Source: an uncultured Blautia sp. (GTDB taxonomy: Bacteria > Bacillota > Clostridia > Lachnospirales > Lachnospiraceae). Taken from it: a stretch of 26,146 nt of DNA. The notes under the pieces were generated by a model. The model was given only the letters and a program-made list of their open reading frames with translations, searched no databases and had not been told where the DNA came from. The stretch lies in the NCBI GenBank assembly GCA_900549015.1, contig URMH01000035.1:1-26146 (forward strand), written 5' to 3'. Positions 7,961 through 14,615 of this stretch are shown here, in pieces (the first letter of the stretch is position 1; every line of letters begins with the position of its first letter). The translations under genes and the position numbers were made by a program.

Positions 7961-8836
7961 ATGACCGGACCTTATCTTGGAAATCCGAAATACACCATTG
8001 AAGTTCTTCAGAAGTATAACTTTGCATTCCAGAAAAGGTTCGGTCAGAATTTTCTGATCGATACCCATGTTCTGGAAAAAATCATTGCAGCCTCACAGAT
8101 CACAAAAGAGGATTTTGTGCTGGAAATCGGTCCCGGGATCGGAACAATGACCCAGTATCTTGCAGAGTATGCAAGAGAGGTTACGGCAGTGGAAATTGAT
8201 AATACGCTGATTCCCATTCTGAAAGATACACTGAAAGACTGGGATAATGTAACAGTGATCAATGCCGATATTCTGAAAGTAGACATTCGTAAGCTGGCAT
8301 TGGAGAAAAACGGCGGAAAGCCTATAAAAGTAGTGGCAAATCTGCCATATTATATTACAACGCCTATTATTATGGGATTGTTTGAAAATCAGGTACCTAT
8401 TGATTCGATTACTATCATGGTACAAAAGGAAGTAGCAGACAGAATGCAGGTGGGGCCGGGAACAAAAGATTACGGTGCGCTGTCTCTGGCTGTCCAGTAT
8501 TATGCAAAACCGGAAATCGTTGCAAATGTGCCGCCAAACTGCTTTATGCCAAGACCAAAAGTAGGGAGCGCAGTGATTCGTCTGGAACGATATGAAAAGC
8601 CTCCGGTTGAAGTCTCTAATGAAAAGCTGATGTTCCGCATTATACGGGCTTCCTTTAATCAGAGAAGAAAAACGCTTGTAAATGGTCTTAAAAATTCTCA
8701 GGAGCTTTCCTATTCCAGGGAAGAAATTGAAGAGGTATTAAACGAGTGCGGCATTCCTCTGAATATTCGGGGAGAAGCACTGACCCTTGCTGAATTTGCA
8801 AGTCTCGCGAATGCGTTTGATAAAAAGAAAAAATGA
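7961..8836 (+). CDS. rsmA: 16S rRNA dimethyladenosine transferase RsmA (KsgA)
   Basis: This encodes a 291-aa SAM-dependent enzyme that dimethylates two adjacent adenines near the 3' end of 16S rRNA during late 30S assembly. FGQNFL near the N-terminus, motif I LEIGPGIG (residues 54-61), and the catalytic NLPYYI (127-132) are all present, as is the C-terminal helical domain with SFNQRRKTLVNGL. The ATG follows AAAAGGAAG (about 7947-7955). It sits 30 bases after the TPR/AAA gene with no terminator between, and ends at a strong terminator. Confidence 0.97.
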   Translation: MTGPYLGNPKYTIEVLQKYNFAFQKRFGQNFLIDTHVLEKIIAASQITKEDFVLEIGPGIGTMTQYLAEYAREVTAVEIDNTLIPILKDTLKDWDNVTVINADILKVDIRKLALEKNGGKPIKVVANLPYYITTPIIMGLFENQVPIDSITIMVQKEVADRMQVGPGTKDYGALSLAVQYYAKPEIVANVPPNCFMPRPKVGSAVIRLERYEKPPVEVSNEKLMFRIIRASFNQRRKTLVNGLKNSQELSYSREEIEEVLNECGIPLNIRGEALTLAEFASLANAFDKKKK

Positions 8837-8840
8837 TAAC

Positions 8841-8875
8841 AAAAAAGTATCCGGTGGCTAGTCGGATACTTTTTT
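8841..8875 (+). terminator. Terminator after rsmA
   Basis: AAAAAAGTATCCG (8841-8853) pairs perfectly with CGGATACTTTTTT (8863-8875) around a 9-base loop. The T run is part of the stem, and the matching A run makes it possibly active in both directions. Confidence 0.85.
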
Positions 8876-8893
8876 ACGTTTATAGTTTTAAAA

Positions 8894-9060
8894 GGAAGGA
8901 GAGTTGATTGCTTGGGAGCAATCAACATATGAAAAAGAAATTTTATAAAAATAATGTTGGCTGTATTATTTTTATGATGTTAATATATCCAATAAATGTG
9001 ATAGAATCATGTGTAACATGTGAAAAAATCATGAACGAATGTCGAATGTTTTATGAATAA
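8894..9060 (+). CDS. Possible small membrane peptide, 43 codons, with hairpin-spaced ribosome site (coding part 8929-9060)
   Basis: An ATG at 8929 opens a 43-codon frame ending TAA at 9058-9060. The peptide starts MKKKFYKNN, has a hydrophobic stretch GCIIFMMLIYPINVI and a Cys-rich tail CVTCEKIMNEC. A strong ribosome site GGAAGGAGAG (8894-8903) lies too far away in linear distance, but a perfect 10-bp hairpin GTTGATTGCT/AGCAATCAAC with loop TGGG (8903-8926) sits between it and the ATG. Folding would bring the two together. I do not recognise the peptide and see no clear promoter, so expression might depend on read-through from rsmA. It could be a chance ORF. Confidence 0.35.
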
Positions 9061-9146
9061 GAACCAAAAAACAGGACATAAGACAGGATTTAAAGAAAAT
9101 GATTAGAAACCTTTTATATAAATTTTACAGACAGTGAGGAAATATA

Positions 9147-9155
9147 TGTTATACT
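9147..9155 (+). promoter_or_regulatory. Extended -10 promoter of the secreted protein gene
   Basis: TGTTATACT (9147-9155) is an extended -10 about 40 bases before the ATG at 9195. The best -35 candidate, TTTACA (9124-9129), is 20 bases from the -10, longer than usual, so the extended -10 may do most of the work. The 9061-9146 stretch before it shows nothing else. Confidence 0.55.
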
Positions 9156-9194
9156 GGGAACTGTTTTAAAGAAAGCAGAAAACAGGAGGTTTAT

Positions 9195-9653
9195 ATGATG
9201 ATGAAAAAAATAAAAAAATTAACAGCAGCAATTGTATCAGCGGCAGTTCTCTTCTGTGCCCCTGTCACATCTATGGCAGCGGATACTGCAGGAAGCCAGG
9301 CAGAGGAAGTGATCATGGAGAATGTAGATAATCTTTTGTCTGACCCGGGACAGGTGGCAGATATTGTTGTTTATGTGAAGGATTTGATCGACCAGCAGCA
9401 GATTACAGGCGATCAGATTGCCAGTGGTGTGGATATGGCATCAGAAGCGCTTGGGATCAGTCTTACAGACAGTGAGAAGGAAGCGATTGTAAATGTAGCT
9501 CAGAAAGTTCTTGCCGTAGACGTAGATGCAGATGCGCTTCGGTCTCAGATTGAGAGTGTTTATGATAAAATGGAAGAGCTGGGAATTGGAAAGGAAGAAG
9601 TCAAGGGATTCATTCAAAAAGTGATTGATTTTGCAAAAAGCCTTCTTGGTTAA
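9195..9653 (+). CDS. Small secreted helical protein, possibly DUF1002-related
   Basis: This is a 152-aa predicted secreted protein. The N-terminus is a clear signal peptide: basic MMMKKIKKL, a hydrophobic core TAAIVSAAVLF, then VTSMAADT with a likely cut after MAA or SMA. The mature part is acidic and helical with no Cys. The C-terminal half (SLTDSEKEAIVNVAQKVLAV and later SQIESVYDKMEELGI) recalls the end of DUF1002 proteins, but I cannot confirm this. AGGAGGT (9184-9190) serves the ATG at 9195 or the next ATG at 9198. It has its own promoter and appears to stand alone. Function unknown. Confidence 0.8.
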   Translation: MMMKKIKKLTAAIVSAAVLFCAPVTSMAADTAGSQAEEVIMENVDNLLSDPGQVADIVVYVKDLIDQQQITGDQIASGVDMASEALGISLTDSEKEAIVNVAQKVLAVDVDADALRSQIESVYDKMEELGIGKEEVKGFIQKVIDFAKSLLG

Positions 9654-9706
9654 GAGAGAAAATATACGAAGTTGATATGGCTAGAGAGAAAAATATCAAT
9701 ACAGAC

Positions 9707-9715
9707 TGGTATAAT
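9707..9715 (+). promoter_or_regulatory. Possible second promoter in the gene-free stretch
   Basis: TGGTATAAT (9707-9715) is a perfect extended -10 with no good -35. It follows an inverted repeat TTGATAT (9673-9679) / ATATCAA (9694-9700). No coding frame follows. It may be chance in this AT-rich stretch. Confidence 0.3.
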
Positions 9716-9765
9716 TTATAAAAACATATAAAAAATATAAAAAAAACTATGCAAATAAAACAAAA

Positions 9766-9809
9766 GTTCATTGCGAGTTCATAATTTGTTCATAAATATT
9801 TGCTATGAT
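9766..9809 (+). promoter_or_regulatory. Promoter with three 11-bp-spaced GTTCAT repeats
   Basis: GTTCAT occurs at 9766-9771, 9777-9782 and 9788-9793, exactly 11 bp apart, so all lie on one face of the helix. Ten bases after the last repeat is an extended -10, TGCTATGAT (9801-9809). There is no separate -35. Repeats of this period next to a -10 are the usual layout of PhoB/OmpR-type activator sites. The regulator is unknown. Confidence 0.55.
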
Positions 9810-9814
9810 AAAAA

Positions 9815-9915
9815 CAGTTCGAAAGAACTGCTACGGTTGAAAATGTAATGATACTCATTACACAAACAGTTTTTTCATAATAATGCCCCGGTAAACCACT
9901 GCCGGGGCACTCCTC
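9815..9915 (+). ncRNA. Candidate structured small RNA
   Basis: A transcript from the 9801-9809 promoter would begin near 9815. It would contain a hairpin CAGTTC-GAAA-GAACTG (9815-9830), a perfect 8-bp hairpin TGTAATGA-TAC-TCATTACA (9845-9863), a T run (9871-9876), and a GC-rich hairpin TGCCCCGG/CCGGGGCA (9885-9910). No coding frame follows the promoter: the ATGs meet stops within three codons. It ends next to the 3' end of the convergent alarmone synthetase gene. This is inference from promoter and folding only; no known RNA family is recognised. Confidence 0.35.
9885..9910. terminator. GC-rich hairpin between convergent genes
   Basis: TGCCCCGG (9885-9892) pairs with CCGGGGCA (9903-9910). 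It lies just beyond the stop of the minus-strand alarmone synthetase. T runs on either side are short (CGTTTTA on plus; ATTATTATG on minus), so it is a plausible but imperfect terminator for either direction. Confidence 0.5.
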
Positions 9916-9921
9916 GTTTTA

Positions 9922-10584
9922 TCAGGATTTATTCTGTTTGTCTCCATATTTCTGAATTTCTACATTAAGCTGTTCCATTTTTTCATCAAGCAAAGTGACA
10001 AAACCTGCACATTCACGTAATTCTCTGGAAATGTAATCTGGTCCCTCGCCTTCAAATTTATAGTGCATTTTGTGCTCAAGAGTTGCCCAGAAGTCCTGTG
10101 CTACTGTACGGATCTGAATTTCTACCTTTGTATCAACCACAACATCGGAAAGAAAAACAGGAACGGTTACAAGCATATGATAGCTTCTGTAGCCGCTTTT
10201 TTTTGGATTTTTAATATAATCCTGTATAGAGAGAACGGTCAGATCATTCTGGTTTGCAATCATATCCGCAATTTTATAAATATCAGATGTGAAAGAGCAG
10301 GTGATGCGGATTCCCGCAATATCGTTGATGTAGAGAACCATATTTTCCACACTGGATTCATAATCGTAGCGCTTCAGTTTTTTTACGATGCTTTCCGGTG
10401 TTTTGATACGGGCTTTTACGTGTTCAATGGGATTATATTTGTGTCGGTTCTGAAATTCATCATTTAGAATATCAATTTTTGTCTGAATTTGTTTTAAGGC
10501 GGATTTATAAAGGAAAATCACGGTGTCCCAATCGTTGACTTCTTTAAAATCCTCCAATGGTACAGATTTTTGTTTCATAGGCAT
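9922..10584 (-). CDS. relQ: Small alarmone synthetase (GTP pyrophosphokinase, RelQ/YjbM type)
   Basis: This encodes a 220-aa cytoplasmic enzyme with only the synthetase domain, transferring pyrophosphate from ATP to GDP or GTP to make (p)ppGpp. Recognisable motifs are RIKTPESIVKKLKRYDYE, DIAGIRITCSF, KKSGYRSYHMLV and EIQIRTVAQDFWATLEHKMH, all typical of small alarmone synthetases. There is no hydrolase, TGS or ACT domain. I chose the ATG at 10584; 10578 is equally possible, and upstream residues to 10680 overlap the promoter. It has its own promoter divergent from the S1 gene and converges with the 9654-9921 stretch. Confidence 0.92.
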   Translation of the reverse strand: MPMKQKSVPLEDFKEVNDWDTVIFLYKSALKQIQTKIDILNDEFQNRHKYNPIEHVKARIKTPESIVKKLKRYDYESSVENMVLYINDIAGIRITCSFTSDIYKIADMIANQNDLTVLSIQDYIKNPKKSGYRSYHMLVTVPVFLSDVVVDTKVEIQIRTVAQDFWATLEHKMHYKFEGEGPDYISRELRECAGFVTLLDEKMEQLNVEIQKYGDKQNKS

Positions 10585-10629
10585 ATTCTTTCTTTTTTGA
10601 TTATAGAGGCAGCTTGTTCTGCCATCTAC

Positions 10630-10658
10630 AGTATAACATAATTGTTTCCATTTCTCAA
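10630..10658 (-). promoter_or_regulatory. Promoter of the alarmone synthetase gene
   Basis: On the minus strand TTGAGA (10658-10653), a 17-base spacer and TATACT (10635-10630) with a TGT extension. Its -35 lies within the spacer of the divergent S1-gene promoter. Confidence 0.65.
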
Positions 10659-10674
10659 AAGGATATGCTATAAT
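10645..10674 (+). promoter_or_regulatory. Promoter of the S1-domain gene
   Basis: TGCTATAAT (10666-10674) is a perfect extended -10, with a weak TTTCCA (10645-10650) 18 bases before the -10. It overlaps the divergent alarmone synthetase promoter. Confidence 0.65.
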
Positions 10675-10706
10675 CACCATAAATAAAAAATGAGGAGTTG
10701 GTTAAA

Positions 10707-11609
10707 ATGGCAGAGACGATGAAAGATTATGAAGCGGAGCTGGAGGCGTCCTTCAAAAAAATTGAAGAGGGCGATATTCTTACAGGAACAGTGATCAGTG
10801 CGGACGAAAAAGAAGTAATTCTCGATTTAAAATATTATGCGGAGGGAATCATACCGGCAGAAGAGTACAGCAGAGAACCGGGATTTTGTATTAAAGATGA
10901 GGTTCATGTGGGTGATGAAGTTTCTGCTACTGTGATGAGACGAGATGACGGGCACGGAAATATTCTGCTTTCCAGAGTATCAGCAGCGGATATTCTTGCA
11001 TGGGATAAGCTTCAGGAACTGAAAGAATCAAAAGAGGTTCTCGACGTTGTAGTAAAAGGCGTGGTAAACGGCGGTGTTGTTGCTTATGTGGAAGGTGTAA
11101 GAGGTTTTATTCCCGCGTCAAAGCTTTCTCTTCAGTATGTGGAGGATACAAACGAATATCTGAACCGTCCGATCCAGGTTCAGGTGTTTGACGTAAATAA
11201 AGATGAAAAACGCCTGATTCTTTCTGCGAGAGAAATTTTAAGAGAGAAGGCTGAAGAAGAGAGAAAAAATAAAGTTTCCAATCTGGAGATCGGACTGATC
11301 ACGGAGGGAACGGTAGAAAGCCTGCAGACATACGGTGCGTTTGTAAATCTTGGAAACGGACTTTCCGGACTTGTTCATATTTCCCAGATTTGCGAAAAGA
11401 GAATCAAAAAGCCTTCAGAGGTACTTTCTGTTGGCGATAAGGTAAAAGTAAAGGTAACAGGAATCAAAGATGGAAAAATCAGCCTCAGTATCAAAGAGGC
11501 GTCAGATATGATGGCAAAGGAAATTGAGGAAGAAGTTGTGGAACTGCCGGATTCCGGAGAGGAAGCGACTACATCACTGGGCTCTCTTTTTGCCAATATT
11601 AAATTATAA
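10707..11609 (+). CDS. S1-domain RNA-binding protein (short ribosomal protein S1 homologue)
   Basis: This is a 300-aa protein with three S1 OB-folds: about residues 18-90 (GDILTGTVISADEKEVILDL), 107-180 (LDVVVKGVVNGGVVAYVEGV) and 192-262 (GTVESLQTYGAFVNLGNGL, LVHISQ). The last is the most canonical. It is shorter than the six-domain E. coli S1 and fits the short RpsA-like proteins of Firmicutes, which bind mRNA or ribosomes. The ATG at 10707 follows GAGGAG (10692-10697). The pyrophosphatase follows after 25 bases, so they may be co-transcribed. Confidence 0.88.
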   Translation: MAETMKDYEAELEASFKKIEEGDILTGTVISADEKEVILDLKYYAEGIIPAEEYSREPGFCIKDEVHVGDEVSATVMRRDDGHGNILLSRVSAADILAWDKLQELKESKEVLDVVVKGVVNGGVVAYVEGVRGFIPASKLSLQYVEDTNEYLNRPIQVQVFDVNKDEKRLILSAREILREKAEEERKNKVSNLEIGLITEGTVESLQTYGAFVNLGNGLSGLVHISQICEKRIKKPSEVLSVGDKVKVKVTGIKDGKISLSIKEASDMMAKEIEEEVVELPDSGEEATTSLGSLFANIKL

Positions 11610-11634
11610 TAACAGAAAAACAGGAGGGCTGCGA

Positions 11635-13305
11635 ATGCGGAATCAGGAAAAGATATTTGTGATCGGGCATAAGAATCCGGATACAGATTCCATATGCTCT
11701 GCCATCGCCTACGCAGATATTAAAAACAGAACGACACAGAGCGGAAAATATATTCCAAAGAGAGCCGGACAGATTAATGAGGAAACTCAGTTTGTTCTGA
11801 ACCGTTTTGGAGTTCACCCGCCGGGATATATTACAAATATCGGTACGCAGGTAAAAGATATGGATATACGCATGAGTCCTGAGGCAGATAAAAGTATGTC
11901 CCTGAAAAATGCCTGGGAAATGATGCAGCAGAACAGCATTGTTTCCCTGCCTATAAGGGATAAGGACGGAAAACTTGAGGGGCTTATCACTATTGGCGAT
12001 ATTGCAAAGACCTATATGGATAAGACGGACAGCTATCTGCTTTCTACTGCCAGAACACAGTACAGACGTATTGCGGAAACCATAGAAGGGACTGTGATTG
12101 AAGGAAATGAACATGCCTATTTTGTAAAGGGAAAGGTGCTTGTGGCAACTGCAAATCCGGAAATGATGAAAACTTATATAGAGGAAGACGATATGGTAAT
12201 CATGGGCGACCGTGAGGAAGACCATCTCGAGGCGATTAATCAGAATGTAAGCTGTATTATTGTAGGGCTTGGAATCCAGGTAACAGAAAAAGTCATTAAG
12301 CTTGCACATGAAAAAAACATCGTAATTATTATGTCCCACTATGACACATTTACCATTGCAAGGCTGATCAACCAGAGTATTCCAATCCGTTATGTCATGA
12401 AAACAGATAATCTTGTAACATTCAGCACAGAAGATTATACAGATGATATTCAGGATGTAATGATTAAAAACCGTCATCGTGCGTTTCCTGTTATTGATAA
12501 AAGAGGAAGATGTATCGGAACAATCTCAAGACGGAATTTTCTTGATATGCACAGAAAGAAAGTAATTCTTGTAGATCATAATGAGAAGGATCAGGCAGTG
12601 GAAAATATCGAAAAAGCGGAAATTCTTGAGATTATAGATCACCATAAACTGGGATCTCTTGAGACAATGAAGCCGATTTCTTTCCGCAATCAGCCGGTGG
12701 GATGTACAGGAACGATTATGTATCAGATTTACGGGGAACAGAGACTTGAGATTCCGCAGACGATTGCAGGGCTTCTCTGCGCAGCTATTATTTCAGATAC
12801 ACTTATGTTCCGTTCTCCGACTTGTACTCTTCAGGATAAAATGGCAGCAGGAGCTCTGGCTTTAATTGCAGATATTGACATTGAGGATTTTGCGAGAGAA
12901 ATGTTCAAAGCAGGAAGCAACTTAAAAGATAAGGCTCCGGAGGAAATTTTCTATCAGGATTATAAGAAGTTTATTGCAGAAGGTGAAATTACATTTGGTG
13001 TTGGACAGATAAGCTCAATGGACAGCGAGGAGCTTCTTGAGATAAAAGAAAAACTGCTGCCCTTCCTTGTGAGCGAATGCGGACGCCACAATATTTCAAG
13101 AGTGTATTTTATGCTGACAAATATTATGGACGAATCCACAGAACTTCTTTACTATGGGGACGGAAGCAGAGAGATGGCAGAGCTCGCTTTTCATCAGGCG
13201 CCTGAGGACGGAACCTTCCACCTGAAAGGCGTAGTTTCAAGAAAGAAGCAGCTGATTCCGGCAATGATGGAAGCAGCGCAGATTCTGCAGAGTGATTTTG
13301 CATAA
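11635..13305 (+). CDS. Manganese-dependent inorganic pyrophosphatase with CBS and DRTGG domains
   Basis: This is a 556-aa family II pyrophosphatase that hydrolyses PPi. The DHH core carries GHKNPDTDS (H12, D16, D18), VDHNEKD, IIDHHKLGS and SDTLMFRSPT. Inserted in the N-terminal domain are a CBS domain (about 70-125), a DRTGG-like region (about 127-245) and a second CBS (about 250-310). CBS-bearing enzymes of this family are known to be controlled by adenine nucleotides. I chose the ATG at 11635, which has GGAGGG (11622-11627). The frame extends upstream into the S1 gene but has no support there. The flavin reductase gene follows after 16 bases. Confidence 0.93.
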   Translation: MRNQEKIFVIGHKNPDTDSICSAIAYADIKNRTTQSGKYIPKRAGQINEETQFVLNRFGVHPPGYITNIGTQVKDMDIRMSPEADKSMSLKNAWEMMQQNSIVSLPIRDKDGKLEGLITIGDIAKTYMDKTDSYLLSTARTQYRRIAETIEGTVIEGNEHAYFVKGKVLVATANPEMMKTYIEEDDMVIMGDREEDHLEAINQNVSCIIVGLGIQVTEKVIKLAHEKNIVIIMSHYDTFTIARLINQSIPIRYVMKTDNLVTFSTEDYTDDIQDVMIKNRHRAFPVIDKRGRCIGTISRRNFLDMHRKKVILVDHNEKDQAVENIEKAEILEIIDHHKLGSLETMKPISFRNQPVGCTGTIMYQIYGEQRLEIPQTIAGLLCAAIISDTLMFRSPTCTLQDKMAAGALALIADIDIEDFAREMFKAGSNLKDKAPEEIFYQDYKKFIAEGEITFGVGQISSMDSEELLEIKEKLLPFLVSECGRHNISRVYFMLTNIMDESTELLYYGDGSREMAELAFHQAPEDGTFHLKGVVSRKKQLIPAMMEAAQILQSDFA

Positions 13306-13321
13306 GGGATAGGAGAAAAAG

Positions 13322-13912
13322 ATGTCAAAACAGACATGGAAGCCGGGAAATATGCTGTATCCCCTTCCGGCAGTAATGGTAAGCGTAACAGATGGGGAAG
13401 GAAAAGATAATATTATTACAGTGGCATGGGCGGGAACCGTATGTACAAACCCGCCTATGGTATCTATTTCTATCCGCCCTTCACGTTATTCTTACGATAT
13501 GATAAAAAAAACAGGGGAATTTGTAATTAATCTTACAACGGAAAAGCTTGCATTTGCAACAGATTACTGTGGTGTACGTTCCGGAAGGGACGTGGACAAG
13601 TTTAAAGAGATGAAGCTCACAAAAGAAAAGGCGGAATTTGTCTCAGCGCCGATGATAAAGGAATCACCTGTATGTATCGAGTGCAAGGTGAGGGAAATTA
13701 AGGAACTTGGCTCTCATCATATGTTCCTGGCAGACGTCCTCGCCGTTCATGTGGAAGAGGAATTTATGGACTGCAATAAAAAATTCCATTTAAACGATGC
13801 GCGCCTTCTCGTATATTCCCACGGAGAGTATCTGGCAACTGGAAAAACGCTTGGAACGTTCGGATACAGTGTGAAGAAAAAAAGTAAAAAAGCCAGAAAA
13901 TCCGGGAAATAG
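13322..13912 (+). CDS. Flavin reductase-like FMN-binding protein
   Basis: This 196-aa protein has the split-barrel flavin reductase-like fold: residues 11-60 (MLYPLPAVMVSVTDG, NIITVAWAGTVCTNPPMVSI, RPSRYSYDMI) bind flavin in family members, and FVINLT follows. It resembles flavoredoxins and related small FMN-binding oxidoreductases; its substrate cannot be predicted. The C-terminus is a very basic tail (KKKSKKARKSGK). AGGAGA lies just before the ATG, 16 bases after the pyrophosphatase gene, so they probably share a transcript. Confidence 0.85.
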   Translation: MSKQTWKPGNMLYPLPAVMVSVTDGEGKDNIITVAWAGTVCTNPPMVSISIRPSRYSYDMIKKTGEFVINLTTEKLAFATDYCGVRSGRDVDKFKEMKLTKEKAEFVSAPMIKESPVCIECKVREIKELGSHHMFLADVLAVHVEEEFMDCNKKFHLNDARLLVYSHGEYLATGKTLGTFGYSVKKKSKKARKSGK

Positions 13913-13920
13913 CGCCGGGA

Positions 13921-13949
13921 TTGCAGTTTTCTGCAAGATGTGTTAAAAT
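13921..13949 (+). promoter_or_regulatory. Promoter of the shikimate-kinase-like gene, with palindrome
   Basis: TTGCAG (13921-13926), a 17-base spacer and TAAAAT (13944-13949) with TGT extension (13941-13943). The -35 is half of a palindrome TTGCAG-TTTT-CTGCAA (13921-13936), which could be an operator or a weak hairpin after the preceding gene. Confidence 0.6.
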
Positions 13950-13975
13950 ACAAAAGAAAAAGGGACAAAAATCAG

Positions 13976-14491
13976 ATGAATAATATAACCTTGATAGGAA
14001 TGCCCGGAGTTGGAAAAAGCACACTTGGAGTTGTCCTTGCCAAGATTCTGGGATATCAGTTTTTAGATTCTGATCTTCTCATACAGAAGCAGGAAAAGAG
14101 AAAACTTTCCTGTATTATAGAGGAAGATGGAATCGAAGGATTTAAAAAAATTGAAAACAGAGTAAATGCGTCCATTGAAGTGCAGGATACCGTAATTGCC
14201 ACAGGAGGAAGCGTTGTTTACTGTGATGAGGCAATGCGTCATCTGAAAGCTGTGGGAAAAGTAGTATATCTTAAGCTGTCGTATCAGGCCATAAGGAAAC
14301 GCCTTGGAAACTTAAAGGGCAGAGGTGTTGTGCTGGAGGAAGGACAGACGCTTCGTGATTTATATGAGGAGAGAGTTCCGCTTTATGAGAAGTATGCAGA
14401 TATTGTGGTAGATGAAGAAGGAAGGAGTCTGGAAGAAGGGATCCGGGCTGTTTTGGATGCTCTCGGGAAAGAGGAAATCCAGGGTTTATAA
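13976..14491 (+). CDS. Shikimate-kinase-like P-loop kinase
   Basis: This 171-aa protein has the shikimate kinase fold. The P-loop is GMPGVGKST (residues 8-16), DSD provides the substrate Asp, ATGGS is near the glycine motif, and ERVPLYEKYADIVVD matches the C-terminal Arg motif. However the family's FRxxE reads FKKIE, the GGG reads GGS, and the lid region (KGRGVVL) differs from the usual RPLL. It may therefore phosphorylate a different substrate, so I give no gene symbol. The ATG at 13976 follows AAAAGGGA; an in-frame ATG at 13940 lies in the promoter. No other aromatic pathway gene is nearby. Confidence 0.85.
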   Translation: MNNITLIGMPGVGKSTLGVVLAKILGYQFLDSDLLIQKQEKRKLSCIIEEDGIEGFKKIENRVNASIEVQDTVIATGGSVVYCDEAMRHLKAVGKVVYLKLSYQAIRKRLGNLKGRGVVLEEGQTLRDLYEERVPLYEKYADIVVDEEGRSLEEGIRAVLDALGKEEIQGL

Positions 14492-14500
14492 ATATTTTTG

Positions 14501-14528
14501 TTTACAAATTGAGATTTTATGATATAAT
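14501..14528 (+). promoter_or_regulatory. Promoter of murA
   Basis: TTTACA (14501-14506), a 16-base spacer and TATAAT (14523-14528) with TGA extension (14520-14522). The leader to the ATG at 14616 is about 80 bases and shows no obvious structure. Confidence 0.75.
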
Positions 14529-14615
14529 ATAAAATTGACTTTCGAAAAGACAGAAGAAAATTGTAAATCCGATAAATCCTTTCTGCTCGTGGAGCGAAAA
14601 AAATAGAGGTGTGTT

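Noticed and set aside
10063..10467. 134-codon plus-strand frame opposite the alarmone synthetase
   Set aside because: The minus strand carries all synthetase motifs; the plus frame has no start signals.
11599..12477. 292-codon minus-strand frame within the pyrophosphatase gene
   Set aside because: The plus strand carries a fully conserved enzyme here; the antisense protein has no recognisable domain or start signals.
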